NCBI RefSeq assembly: GCF_036127095.1
Contig: NZ_CP108006.1
Location: 4,278,001 to 4,342,000 of the forward strand
Length of the DNA stretch: 64,000 bases
Reading direction: 5' to 3'
From: Streptomyces sp. NBC_00335
Lineage (GTDB): Bacteria > Actinomycetota > Actinomycetes > Streptomycetales > Streptomycetaceae
The notes under the pieces were generated by a model. That model was not told the origin of the DNA and did no database searches. It saw only the letters and a list, made by a program, of their open reading frames with translations. The position numbers and the translations under genes were made by a program. Positions 26,939-37,427 of the stretch are shown here, one piece after another; positions within the stretch are counted from its first letter, which is position 1, and every line of letters begins with the position of its first letter.

Positions 26939-28345
26939 TCAGCGCTTGCGTCGCCGACCCCGGCCGCCGCGGAGCGGCCCCGAGGCCGCTGTGGCCGCCG
27001 GGGATTCCGCGCGGTCGGCGGACACCACCAGCGCGGCCAGCGCCGTCGTCACGGGTACCGAGGCGACCAGTCCGATCGAGCCCACGAGGGTCCGTACGAT
27101 CTCTTCCGCGACCAGCTCGCTGTTGGCCACCGAACCCATGCTGCTGTTCGCGATCGAGAACAAGAGGAGCAGGGGCAACGCCGCGCCCGCGTACGCCAGT
27201 ACCAGGGTGTTCACCACCGACGCGATGTGGTCGCGCCCGATGCGGATGCCCGCACGATAGAGCCCGCGGGGGCCCATCGACGGGTCTGCCTGGTGGAGTT
27301 CCCAGACCGCCGAGGTCTGAGTGACGGTCACGTCGTCGAGTACGCCGAGCGATCCGATGATGACACCCGCAAGCAGCAAACCGCTCATGTCGATGTTCGG
27401 GTAGAGCCCGTGGATCAGCCCGGTGTTGTCGTCGGTGTTGCCGCTGAGGAATGCCCAGTCGATGAACAGCGAGCCCAGCAGGCCGATCAGCAGCAGCGAG
27501 ATGATGGTGCCGAGGACCGCGACCGAGGTGCGGGCCGTCAGCCCGTGGCACATGTAGAGCGCGATCAGCATGATCGCGCTGGCTCCGACCACGGCCACGA
27601 CCAGCGGGTTCGACCCCTGCAGGATCGCCGGGAGGATGAAGAGGGTCAGCACCGCGAAGCTGACGGCGAGGGCGATGAGCGCGAACAGCCCGCGCATCCG
27701 CCCGACGAGGACGACCGCGAGGGCGAAGATGCCCGCGAGGAGGGCCATCGGCAGCTTGCGGTTCACGTCGATCACGGAGTACTGGAGGTCCCGGGGCGCG
27801 TCCGGAGCGTAGGCGACCACCACGTCCTGGCCGTCCGTCAACTGTCGTGGAGCGCCCGGCTGGACGATCTCGATGAACTCGCGGCCCTTGTCGGGGCCGC
27901 TGCCCACCCTGATGGTGGCCTTCTTGCACTCGCCGGTCTGCGAGGCGAGGGCCTCGCGTCCCTCGGGGGTGGAGGTGTCGCCGGTGGCCGGCACCTGCGC
28001 GGCGTTCACGGATTTGCAGTCGACGTGTTGGAGCGCGACGACCGTGGCCTCCTGGGTCTGCCGGTCGAAGCCGACCCCGGTGCGTTCGTGGCCCGGCGCG
28101 CCACCGGGCCAGAGCACCGCCATGCCGATCACGACGGCGGTGGCGAAGGGGATCAGAACGGCCGCGATCACCTTGCGCAGGTGCTTCGAGACGGGGGCCG
28201 CCGGGCCATGGCTGTGCGAATGGCCATGGGAGTGCCCGGCGGAGCGGTCGGGCGAGTCACCGGGGTGCGCATGCGCGTGGCCGGGGTGGTCGGCGTGACC
28301 AGCGGGATCCGTGGGCTCGGTGGGGGGCTGCGGCGAGGACGTCAC
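26939..28345 (-). CDS. YibE/F family membrane protein
   Basis: A 468-residue protein. After a His/Gly-rich tail (HADHPGHAHAHPG and GHSHGHSHSHG, about residues 15-50) comes one transmembrane helix, an extracytoplasmic beta domain (about 80-190) and about seven helices typical of YibE/F permeases. The transported substrate is unknown. The His-rich tail could bind divalent metal. GTG at 28345 is favoured; an ATG at 28378 would extend into the region before the TPP riboswitch. Confidence 0.83.
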   Translation of the reverse strand: MTSSPQPPTEPTDPAGHADHPGHAHAHPGDSPDRSAGHSHGHSHSHGPAAPVSKHLRKVIAAVLIPFATAVVIGMAVLWPGGAPGHERTGVGFDRQTQEATVVALQHVDCKSVNAAQVPATGDTSTPEGREALASQTGECKKATIRVGSGPDKGREFIEIVQPGAPRQLTDGQDVVVAYAPDAPRDLQYSVIDVNRKLPMALLAGIFALAVVLVGRMRGLFALIALAVSFAVLTLFILPAILQGSNPLVVAVVGASAIMLIALYMCHGLTARTSVAVLGTIISLLLIGLLGSLFIDWAFLSGNTDDNTGLIHGLYPNIDMSGLLLAGVIIGSLGVLDDVTVTQTSAVWELHQADPSMGPRGLYRAGIRIGRDHIASVVNTLVLAYAGAALPLLLLFSIANSSMGSVANSELVAEEIVRTLVGSIGLVASVPVTTALAALVVSADRAESPAATAASGPLRGGRGRRRKR

Positions 28346-28426
28346 TGACTGATCATCGCAACAGATGAGGGGGCCCACTGTTCAGCACGCCACACATGAC
28401 GCTAGCGTGGGGGCTACTTTGCACAA

Positions 28427-30344
<1,918 letters not shown>

Positions 30345-30366
30345 CCCAGGCCCCGGTACATACGGA

Positions 30367-30400
30367 CGGCCCGCGACACCGAGGGGGGAGTCGCGGGCCG
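30367..30400. terminator. Bidirectional terminator between thiC and the FkbM-like gene
   Basis: An 11-bp perfect GC stem with a 12-base loop between two convergent stop codons. Confidence 0.75.
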
Positions 30401-30417
30401 CCGTTGCGTACGTCGTG

Positions 30418-31281
30418 TCAGCCCAGGGCGGCGAGGTAGCGGTTCGGTGCGTCGGGATCGGCGAGACCCCGCATGCTCAGCTGGGCGAGGCAGTGGTAGG
30501 CGAGGTCGGTCGAGTCGTAGACGTGGTGGGCGACCAGGGCCAGCTGCCTGAGCTGCTCGTCGGTCATGGACTCGGGGTGTCCGAAGTCGCGCACGTACAC
30601 GACATCGGCTTCGAGGAGCTGGTGCCGGGCCACGCGGAAGTCACCGCCGAAGACCACGGGGGCGATCGGCCAGCGCTTGATCGCCGCGAAGGCGTGCGGG
30701 ATGAATCCCTGGCCGCGCAGCTCCTGGTCCACGTCGCCGAACACGGGCTGGTCCTCGTACAGCGGGACGAAGGAGACCTCCGTGTGCACGGCCACGGCCT
30801 CGGCCAGTTTTCTCCGCGCGCCTTGGAAGACCATCAGCTCGGCCCCCTGGATGTCGATCTTCAGCAGGTCGAAGGTGCCGACCGCTTCGACGTCGTCCAG
30901 TCGCCGGGTGGAGACGGGGATCTCCTCGCGGATCCGGCCCCACTCGCTGAAGCCGTTGAAGAGCCCCAGCCTGTTCGTGTCGGGGCGGAAGAGGCTGGTC
31001 ATCCCGGAGCTGGTGGCTACGAAGAGCGTGTGGGTGCCGCCGTCGCCGAGGGCGTCGGGCAGGTAGGTCTCGTACGGACCCTTGCGGCGTCGCAGGGTGT
31101 CCAGGGCATCGGGCTGGGGCTCGAATCCGGTCACCCTGCACAGGCCCGCCTCCAGCATGCTCCGGTACGGCGGGTCTCCGTCGATCGGGTTGGCGCCCAC
31201 GTCGACCACGTGGGTCGGACGGGTCGGCCGCACCAGGTCGAGCAGCGGTGAAGCGGCGTGGGCCGCGGCAGTGACGGTCAT
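30418..31281 (-). CDS. FkbM-like SAM-dependent methyltransferase
   Basis: A 287-residue Rossmann methyltransferase of the FkbM type. The SAM loop is VVDVGANPIDG (about residues 25-35), a variant of the usual D-x-G-A-N-x-G motif. The LLKIDIQGAELMVFQGA stretch (near 155) matches the family's post-core motif. FkbM enzymes O-methylate sugars or natural products, often on surface glycans. It sits 49 bases downstream of the GT2 gene on the same strand, divergent from a collagen-like protein, so methylation of a surface glycan is a reasonable guess. Confidence 0.83.
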   Translation of the reverse strand: MTVTAAAHAASPLLDLVRPTRPTHVVDVGANPIDGDPPYRSMLEAGLCRVTGFEPQPDALDTLRRRKGPYETYLPDALGDGGTHTLFVATSSGMTSLFRPDTNRLGLFNGFSEWGRIREEIPVSTRRLDDVEAVGTFDLLKIDIQGAELMVFQGARRKLAEAVAVHTEVSFVPLYEDQPVFGDVDQELRGQGFIPHAFAAIKRWPIAPVVFGGDFRVARHQLLEADVVYVRDFGHPESMTDEQLRQLALVAHHVYDSTDLAYHCLAQLSMRGLADPDAPNRYLAALG

Positions 31282-31330
31282 GGGAGCTCTCCGGGTGTCC
31301 AGCTGACGGGGGCGTGAAAAGGGCGGACGG

Positions 31331-32443
31331 TCAGGCGAATGCCCGGGATCCCACGCCCAGCTTGCGGCGCGCGAACTCGAGGTTCGCGAGGATCCGGTCC
31401 TGCTGGTCGCCGGGCAGTTTGCCTTCCTGGAGCAGGCGTTCGCAGCAGTCCGACGACTCCTGGTACTCCCCGGTCCAGTAGGCGGCCACCGCGAGCTCGT
31501 CGAGTGCGCGCCAGTCGTGCCAGGCGAACTCGACGAAGAGGATGTCGTCCGGGTGCGGCACCCGTACCGCCTGCCGGGCGAACAGGTAGGCGAGGGGCCA
31601 GCGGCTTTCGAGGCGGCAGAGGCGGGCGAGGTCACCGAGGGCCTCCGCGCGTGAGGGACGGCTCTCGTGTGCGCGGAGGTAGCGGTCCATCACCTCGGCC
31701 GACGGCCTCTCGAGAGTGACCGCGAGCCTCGCGGCGTAGAGCTGCGCGCAGTAGGTCTCTTCGGCCCAGCCGCCCATGGCCACCCGGTGGTCGTAGGCGG
31801 CGAGGGACTTCTCGGGTTCTCCCGCGTCGCGCCAGCTCTGGGCCAGGTAGAACGCGTAGCGGGTGTTGTCGGGCTCTTTGGCGAGGCCTTCGGTGAGGAC
31901 TTCCGCATCGCGCAGGTACTTCGCCCGCTGGCCTTCTTCCCGGAGGCGGGCCCCGCCGCCGATGGAGAGGATGTTGAAGCCCTCGATCACGTCGCGGCTG
32001 TACTCGGTTCCGGATTCGATGTACTCGTGGAGCACGCCCACGTACCGCCAGGGCAGCCGGGTGGAGACCAGCGCCGGCCGCCAGTGGACGATCGGACCGT
32101 CGTGCAGCGCGACCTGGTACGCGTCGAGCGTCAGGTCCGGCATCCGGAACCCGGGCTCGATCTGCATTTCGTCGTCGCCGTCGATGAACAGCAGGTAGTC
32201 GGCGCCGGCGCGGGCCAGTTCGATCGCCTCGGTGCGGCTGCCGTCGAACCCCTTCCACGGCCGGTCGTGGAGCGTGCCGGGCAGGTCGGCGAGACAGTCC
32301 CGGATGACGTCCTGGGTGCCGTCGGTGGAGCCCGTGTCCACGATCACCCAGGTGTCGATCAGGGGGCGGACCGACTCCAGGCACTTCCGGATGGTCGGGG
32401 CCTCGTTCTTGACGATCATGTTCAGGCAGATGGTCGGCCTCAC
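31331..32443 (-). CDS. Family 2 glycosyltransferase with C-terminal TPR-like region
   Basis: A 370-residue protein. The N-terminal GT-A domain (1-120) has MIVKNEAPTIRKCLES, DTGSTDGTQDVI and the metal-binding DGDDE, typical of small GT2 enzymes. A helical TPR-like region (about 170-360: YAFYLAQSWRDAGEPEKSLAAYDHRV, and similar) follows; this layout resembles protein O-glycosylating enzymes. GTG start with GAGAGGGTG upstream. It is divergent from a secreted collagen-like protein rich in Gly-x-Thr triplets, a potential acceptor; no acceptor or donor is proven. Confidence 0.87.
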   Translation of the reverse strand: MRPTICLNMIVKNEAPTIRKCLESVRPLIDTWVIVDTGSTDGTQDVIRDCLADLPGTLHDRPWKGFDGSRTEAIELARAGADYLLFIDGDDEMQIEPGFRMPDLTLDAYQVALHDGPIVHWRPALVSTRLPWRYVGVLHEYIESGTEYSRDVIEGFNILSIGGGARLREEGQRAKYLRDAEVLTEGLAKEPDNTRYAFYLAQSWRDAGEPEKSLAAYDHRVAMGGWAEETYCAQLYAARLAVTLERPSAEVMDRYLRAHESRPSRAEALGDLARLCRLESRWPLAYLFARQAVRVPHPDDILFVEFAWHDWRALDELAVAAYWTGEYQESSDCCERLLQEGKLPGDQQDRILANLEFARRKLGVGSRAFA

Positions 32444-32703
32444 CGCAGCACCCTCTCGTCGGACGGATCGCGGGCGACGTTAGGGAGTACGGCTGCCGAT
32501 GGGTGGGCGGCACGCCGGTGGCGCTACCCCCCGGTGGCCGTCGGCGCAGCCGTTAGAGGGGGCCTGATCGGCCGATCTGCTGATAAATATCCCCGGCACC
32601 TCAAGATCCCGGCACATCCGTCCGTAAGCCCCAAGGACGTTCGAACTCGCAGCCGGAGCGCTACCCGTTCCGGCTCGCATTCCGTTCCGAAGGAGCGCTG
32701 CAC
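32444..32703. promoter_or_regulatory. Divergent region between the GT2 and collagen-like genes
   Basis: 260 bp. A 12-bp palindrome GATCGGCCGATC (32566-32577) is followed by an AT-rich patch (TGATAAATAT) that could hold a promoter for the collagen-like gene. No gene is visible. The AAGGAG at the end (32689-32694) is its ribosome-binding site. Confidence 0.45.
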
Positions 32704-34209
32704 ATGAGTCGTGAGCACCAGACCAAGGTCAAACTCGGTCCTGTCCCCCGCAACCGCGCCTGGATCGCGGGAGGTGCCCTGGCCTCGCTGTCCCTCGTAC
32801 TCATGGGCATGGCCACCCCCGTCATCGCGGCGGTCAATCCGGCGGTCGCGGCGGTGAGAGCCACGGCCCCGTCGGGCGGCGGCGGAGGCGATGACTGCGA
32901 GCCGCACGACGGGCCACCGCGCGACAGGAACCGCGGAGGCGGGGACGACGACGGGCACGGTGGCCGGGGAGACGACGACGGGCGCGACCACCACGACGGG
33001 CGCGACCACCACGACGGGCGCGGCGACCACGACGGCCGCGGCGACTGGGGAGACGACGAGGGGCGCGACCCCCACCACGGGCGCGACCACGGGTGCCCGC
33101 CCGTAGGCCCGACTGGGCCGACTGGGCCGACCGGTCCCGCGGGTGCGACGGGTGCGACCGGTGCGACCGGCGCGACCGGTGCCACGGGTGCGACCGGTGC
33201 TGACGGGGCCACGGGGGCGACCGGCGCCACGGGTGCTGACGGCGCTACGGGTGCTGACGGTGCGACCGGCCCGACCGGCCCGACCGGCCCGACCGGCCCG
33301 ACCGGCCCGACTGGTGCTGATGGTGCGACGGGCGCTGACGGTGCCACGGGCGCGACCGGTGCTGATGGTGCGACCGGCGCCACGGGCGCTGACGGTGCCA
33401 CGGGCGCGACCGGTGCTGACGGTGCCACGGGCGCTGACGGTGCGACGGGCGCGACTGGTGCTGACGGGGCCACGGGCGCCACGGGTGCAACCGGCCCGAC
33501 TGGTGCGGATGGTGCGACGGGCGCGACCGGTGCTGATGGTGCGACGGGCGCGACCGGTGCCGATGGTGCGACCGGCGCCACGGGTGCCGATGGTGCGACC
33601 GGCGCCACGGGTGCCACGGGTGCCACGGGTGCGGACGGTGCCACGGGCGCGACCGGCCCGACCGGCCCGACGGGTCCGACAGGTCCGACGGGTGCGACCG
33701 GTGCGACCGGTGCGACCGGGGGGTGCAACGCCATCGCCAACTACAAGCCCGCCGCCAACCGCGAGATCAAGGCGGTAATGATCAACGGGGTCGCGTACGT
33801 CGGAATCCGGGGGATCCAGCCGAACCCGACGAACTTCGACTGGCACAACCTGACCATCGCCGCGCGGAACCCGGGCTATCCCACCGGGCTTGCGTGCGGC
33901 ATCGCCGTCGATGAACACTCGAACGGGGCCAACATCGAGATCGCGACCATCGACGGGCGGGTCTTCGAGACCTTCTGCTCGGTCAACAACATGACACCGT
34001 CCCTGGACTGCGGGACGCCGATGGCTACGCACCCGTGGACCCAGGTTGTCCCCGGCCCCACGAGCGCTCCCCCGACGAACGTGGTCACCAAGAGCCAGCC
34101 CTTCAAGAGCCCGCCCGCCAAGAAGCCTGCCGTCAAGCACCAGGCTGCGAAGAAGCCGGCTGCCAAGCCCAAGCACACAGTCGACAAGGGCAACAAGCAC
34201 CGCCCCTGA
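32704..34209 (+). CDS. Secreted collagen-like protein (long form)
   Basis: A 501-residue protein. A signal-like N-terminus ([26 protein letters not shown], helix about 20-42) leads to an Asp/His/Arg-rich region (about 60-130, many [15 protein letters not shown] repeats). Residues 135-340 are about 68 uninterrupted Gly-x-y triplets built almost only of GAT, GAD and GPT, which form a collagen triple helix. A C-terminal domain (about 341-455) is homologous to that of the second collagen-like protein downstream. The Lys/Ala/Pro-rich tail ([18 protein letters not shown]) is strongly basic. Thr dominates the third position, a known site of O-glycosylation in bacterial collagens such as BclA. No sortase motif seen. 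Confidence 0.9.
   Translation: MSREHQTKVKLGPVPRNRAWIAGGALASLSLVLMGMATPVIAAVNPAVAAVRATAPSGGGGGDDCEPHDGPPRDRNRGGGDDDGHGGRGDDDGRDHHDGRDHHDGRGDHDGRGDWGDDEGRDPHHGRDHGCPPVGPTGPTGPTGPAGATGATGATGATGATGATGADGATGATGATGADGATGADGATGPTGPTGPTGPTGPTGADGATGADGATGATGADGATGATGADGATGATGADGATGADGATGATGADGATGATGATGPTGADGATGATGADGATGATGADGATGATGADGATGATGATGATGADGATGATGPTGPTGPTGPTGATGATGATGGCNAIANYKPAANREIKAVMINGVAYVGIRGIQPNPTNFDWHNLTIAARNPGYPTGLACGIAVDEHSNGANIEIATIDGRVFETFCSVNNMTPSLDCGTPMATHPWTQVVPGPTSAPPTNVVTKSQPFKSPPAKKPAVKHQAAKKPAAKPKHTVDKGNKHRP
33106..33723 (+). repeat. Collagen triplet-encoding repeat region
   Basis: About 68 tandem 9-bp units encoding Gly-x-Thr/Asp. Many synonymous variants (GGTGCGACC, GGCGCCACG, GGTGCTGAC) alternate, so perfect repetition is limited, though runs such as 33259-33309 repeat exactly and should be slip-prone. 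Confidence 0.85.
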
Positions 34210-34241
34210 CAGCAGCAGCATGACCCACCGGTGAACCCAAG

Positions 34242-34273
34242 CGCCGGGCCGCTCCTGAGGGAGCGGCCCGGCG
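34242..34273 (+). terminator. Terminator after the long collagen-like gene
   Basis: A 14-bp perfect stem with a TGAG loop followed by TTCGTGT. It lies 33 bases after the stop. Confidence 0.88.
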
Positions 34274-34321
34274 TTCGTGTGCTTGCGCTGGAGTGCGCTC
34301 CAGCTTCTACAGTGCGGGCCC

Positions 34322-35377
34322 ATGAGCATGCGATACCGAATTCTGGGTGGGACCGGCATCGAGGTCAGCACGCACTGCCTCGGCACGATGATGTTCGGCG
34401 CGGTGGGCAATCCGGATCACGAGGAGTGCGCGCGGATCATCCACGCCGCGCTCGATCACGGGATCAACTTCGTGGACACCGCGGACATGTACTCGGCCGG
34501 GGAGTCCGAGACGATCGTGGGGAAGGCCCTCAAGGGCCGGCGGGACGACGTCGTGCTCGCGACCAAGGTGCACTTCCAGATGGGCGAGGGCCGCAACCGC
34601 AGCGGGAACTCCCGGCGCTGGATCGTGCGTGCCGTCGAGGACAGTCTCCGCCGACTGGACACGGACTGGATCGACCTCTACCAGGTGCACCGGCCCGATC
34701 ACGGCACGGACGTCGAGGAGACCCTGTCCGTCCTCGGGGATCTGGTCCGGGCCGGCAAGATACGGGCTTTCGGCTGTTCCACCTTCCCGGCCGAGGAGAT
34801 CGTCGAAGCGCACCACGTCGCCGAACGGCGGGCTCTGCCGAGGTTCCGGACCGAGCAGCCGCCGTACTCGATCCTCGCGCGCGGGATCGAGAGCAGTGTG
34901 CTGCCGGTGGCCCGGAGGTACGGGATGGGTGTCCTGACCTGGAGCCCGCTCGCGTCCGGATTCCTGAGCGGGAAGTACCGGCTCGGCAGCGCCATCGACA
35001 TGACCTCGGGGCGTGCGGCGCTGACTCCCGCCCGCTTCGACCCCACGATTCCGGGCAATGTCGCGAAGCTGGAGGCCGTGGAGCAGCTGGTGGAGCTCGC
35101 CGACTCCATCGGCTGCACGCTGCCCGAGCTGGCGGTGGCCTTCCCGCTGGCGCATCCCGCCGTCACCTCCGTGATCATCGGGCCGCGGACCATGGAGCAG
35201 CTGGAATCACTGGTGAAGGGCGCCGGGCTGGTCCTCGATGACACGGCTCTCGACCGGATCGACGAGATCGTGGAGCCGGGCCGGAATCTGTACCACCCGG
35301 ACGGCGCCTGGCGTTCGCAGGCGCTGGCGGATGTCGCGCAGCGGAGGCGGGCACTGGCAGACCGGTCCGCGGCTTAG
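34322..35377 (+). CDS. Aldo/keto reductase
   Basis: A 351-residue AKR with the catalytic tetrad: Asp and Tyr in VDTADMYSAGESE (about 45-57), Lys in LATKVHF and His in YQVHRPDHG. The NADP-binding end carries PLASGFLSGKY and SVIIGPRTMEQL. Members reduce aldehydes, ketones or sugars; the substrate is unknown. It is inserted between two collagen-like genes on the same strand but behind a terminator, so it has its own promoter. An internal start at 34328 is also possible. Confidence 0.88.
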   Translation: MSMRYRILGGTGIEVSTHCLGTMMFGAVGNPDHEECARIIHAALDHGINFVDTADMYSAGESETIVGKALKGRRDDVVLATKVHFQMGEGRNRSGNSRRWIVRAVEDSLRRLDTDWIDLYQVHRPDHGTDVEETLSVLGDLVRAGKIRAFGCSTFPAEEIVEAHHVAERRALPRFRTEQPPYSILARGIESSVLPVARRYGMGVLTWSPLASGFLSGKYRLGSAIDMTSGRAALTPARFDPTIPGNVAKLEAVEQLVELADSIGCTLPELAVAFPLAHPAVTSVIIGPRTMEQLESLVKGAGLVLDDTALDRIDEIVEPGRNLYHPDGAWRSQALADVAQRRRALADRSAA

Positions 35378-35395
35378 GCGGATGGACGCTCCCAT

Positions 35396-35409
35396 GTTTC
35401 ACGTGAAAC
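35396..35409. other. parS site 6
   Basis: Exact GTTTCACGTGAAAC, 19 bases after the aldo/keto reductase stop. Confidence 0.95.
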
Positions 35410-35419
35410 AGAGACGGGT

Positions 35420-35433
35420 GTTTCACGTGAAAC
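35420..35433. other. parS site 7
   Basis: Exact GTTTCACGTGAAAC, only 24 bases centre-to-centre from parS 6, the tightest parS pair of the window. Confidence 0.95.
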
Positions 35434-35641
35434 ATGGCCCATGGCCGCAGGCTCTGGCTGCGCAGACCCGTGTGGCCGTGTAGCAGGCCGCCAAGTGGCG
35501 GTGTGGGCTGCGCCGTTCCGCTGACTCATGGGCGCGCCGGTCGGGCTCGCGGGGTCGGGGTCCTCAGGATTGCCCGCGGAGCCCGGTCGTACTTCCGGAC
35601 TTCGCAGGTCGATTCGATCCGATGTCTGCGAGGAGCGGTAC

Positions 35642-36463
35642 ATGAGTTCTGAGAACAAGGCCCGTACCTACCTGGGGCCCTTGCCCCGACGGGCCGGCTG
35701 GCTGACGGGAGGCACGCTGGCCTCGGTGGCGCTGGTGCTGGGGGGTCTGGCGTCCCCGGCGGTCGCGCTGGCCGAGGCGTCCGGGAGCCCGGACCACTGC
35801 CAGTCCCAGCACCAGAGAGCGGGTGCGCCGTCGGCGGCTCACGGCGACGACTGCAAGGTGGGCCCGCGGGGCCCGCGCGGACCCAAGGGACCCAAGGGTG
35901 CGACGGGCCCGACCGGGCCCCGGGGCGCGACCGGTGCGACGGGCCCGACCGGGCCGCGAGGCTACCCGGGCGCGACGGGTGCCACTGGCGCGACGGGTGC
36001 CACCGGCGCCACCGGCGCGACGGGCGCGACCGGCGCCACCGGCGCGACCGGCGCCACCGGTGCCACCGGGCCGTGCAACGACATCGACAGCTACTCGCCC
36101 TCGAACACCGAGGACTTCCACGCCGCCCTCACCGGTGGGATCGCGTACGCGGGACGGGCATCCGTGCCGGGCGGCGTGCCGGTCTGGCAGAACATCAGCG
36201 ACGCCGACGACAACCCGGGCTTCCCCGTTGGACGTGCCTGCGGCATCTCCATCGCGGCCCAGGGCAATAACGCGTACATCAAGGTGCTGACCACGAACGG
36301 CCAGGTGTACCAGACACACGGCGACGTGAACGGCGCGAACTTCATCTGGGACGAGGCCTGGACCCAGCTTCTGCCGGCTCCGAACCCGATGCTCGGACTC
36401 CGCAGCAAGGGCATCGAGTGGAAGGGCGACCTGGCCTCCTCCGGCGCGCCGAGCGGTCAGTAG
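35642..36463 (+). CDS. Secreted collagen-like protein (short form)
   Basis: A 273-residue paralogue of the long collagen-like protein. It starts [24 protein letters not shown], close to the other's [20 protein letters not shown], and has a signal-like helix (about 20-42). A collagen stretch (residues 74-144, about 24 triplets) begins with charged [13 protein letters not shown] and ends with GAT repeats. The C-terminal domain (145-250) shares CN-I--Y, G-AY-G, W-N, NPG-P-G-ACGI and WTQ with the paralogue. GAGGAG precedes the ATG. Unlike the long form it has no basic tail or Asp/His-rich linker. Confidence 0.9.
   Translation: MSSENKARTYLGPLPRRAGWLTGGTLASVALVLGGLASPAVALAEASGSPDHCQSQHQRAGAPSAAHGDDCKVGPRGPRGPKGPKGATGPTGPRGATGATGPTGPRGYPGATGATGATGATGATGATGATGATGATGATGATGPCNDIDSYSPSNTEDFHAALTGGIAYAGRASVPGGVPVWQNISDADDNPGFPVGRACGISIAAQGNNAYIKVLTTNGQVYQTHGDVNGANFIWDEAWTQLLPAPNPMLGLRSKGIEWKGDLASSGAPSGQ
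35861..36073 (+). repeat. Collagen triplet-encoding repeat (short form)
   Basis: About 24 Gly-x-y triplets; the second half is nearly uniform GGCGCCACC/GGCGCGACC units and therefore internally repetitive. Confidence 0.8.
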
Positions 36464-36466
36464 CCG

Positions 36467-37273
36467 TCACCCCGGCTCGGTTTCCGGGCCGCCGAAGTCC
36501 GGGCTGGTGAAGTCCGGAGAGGAGTAACCGGGACGGGGCCCCTCAGCCGGGGCTCCCGGACTGGTGAAATCGGGCCGGGTGTATCCCAGATTGGGGATGC
36601 GCCCGGCTCCCGGCTTTCGGGGGGCCGGGAAGCCGGCCCCCGCGCTGGGATCGGCCAGCGCGTCCCGGAGGAACGGCACGATGCCCCGCTCCAGGAGGGC
36701 GTTGCGCCAGGCCTCCCGGGCCCGCGACACCTCGTCGGGCACTGTCTCGGTCTCGTCCGCGGCCACCTCGGTGGAACTGTTGCGGACGGCCGTGACGAGC
36801 AGCCCGATCACGGCGAAGAGCAGTGCCGCGGCGGTCAGCCCGCCGAAGAGCCAGCCCGCCGTCAGCATCGTGTCGGCGAAGGCCGGTTCGGGTTCGATCA
36901 TCTTCAGGATGTAGCCCACCAGCAGGAAGATCAGCATGGCGGTGCCGGCCAGGACCGGCGCGAGGACCGCGACCACGGCGCTGACGCCCGCGCCACCGCC
37001 CTGCCCGTCGTCCTCCTCCCCCGTCGAACCGGGGGTGGACAGGATCTCGTCCTGCCGCTCTTTGCGGACCTTCACGTAATGGTCGTACTCGGCTGCGGCC
37101 GCGGCCGTCAGCAGCGAGGTGGCCCCCATGGCCATCGTGCGCAGCTGTTCGGCATTCAACCGTTCGCCGAGGGCGGCGAGTTCGGGCCGGTCGTTCGCTG
37201 TGCGCAGCGCCTCGTCGAGGAGCCGATCGAACTCCGGTCGGTCTTCGGTGAGCAGGTGCGGAGCGCTGGTCAT
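36467..37273 (-). CDS. Membrane protein of unknown function with repeated C-terminal motif
   Basis: A 268-residue protein. An N-terminal helical domain (1-75, polar) is followed by two hydrophobic helices (about 93-122 and 133-160). The cytoplasmic or surface tail ends with two copies of GY(T/S)xPDFTSP (LGYTRPDFTSPG and PGYSSPDFTSPDFGGPE). I recognise no enzyme motif. ATG at 37273 is preferred because GGGGG lies six bases upstream; 37279 is an alternative. It converges with the short collagen-like gene with three bases between stops. Confidence 0.72.
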   Translation of the reverse strand: MTSAPHLLTEDRPEFDRLLDEALRTANDRPELAALGERLNAEQLRTMAMGATSLLTAAAAAEYDHYVKVRKERQDEILSTPGSTGEEDDGQGGGAGVSAVVAVLAPVLAGTAMLIFLLVGYILKMIEPEPAFADTMLTAGWLFGGLTAAALLFAVIGLLVTAVRNSSTEVAADETETVPDEVSRAREAWRNALLERGIVPFLRDALADPSAGAGFPAPRKPGAGRIPNLGYTRPDFTSPGAPAEGPRPGYSSPDFTSPDFGGPETEPG

Positions 37274-37427
37274 GTGCATCCCCCGATGCTCCGTAGAGAC
37301 CGGTATGCCCGCGTAGAACGGGGCGCCGGCACAAACGGAGGAGAGCCTGCTACGGATAGAGCGATGGTAGAGCGCCCACGCCGTACGTTGACAGGGGCTT
37401 TCCGGAAATACCCAGCTCCGGGAAGCC

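Noticed and set aside
33106..33723. CRISPR array or minisatellite
   Set aside because: The period is 9 bp, in frame, and encodes Gly-x-y triplets, so it is coding collagen repeat without spacers.
32661..33740. A VAP-repeat protein on the minus strand through the collagen region
   Set aside because: It only mirrors the Gly-x-y codons of the plus-strand gene, which has a signal sequence, a conserved C-terminal domain and a Shine-Dalgarno.
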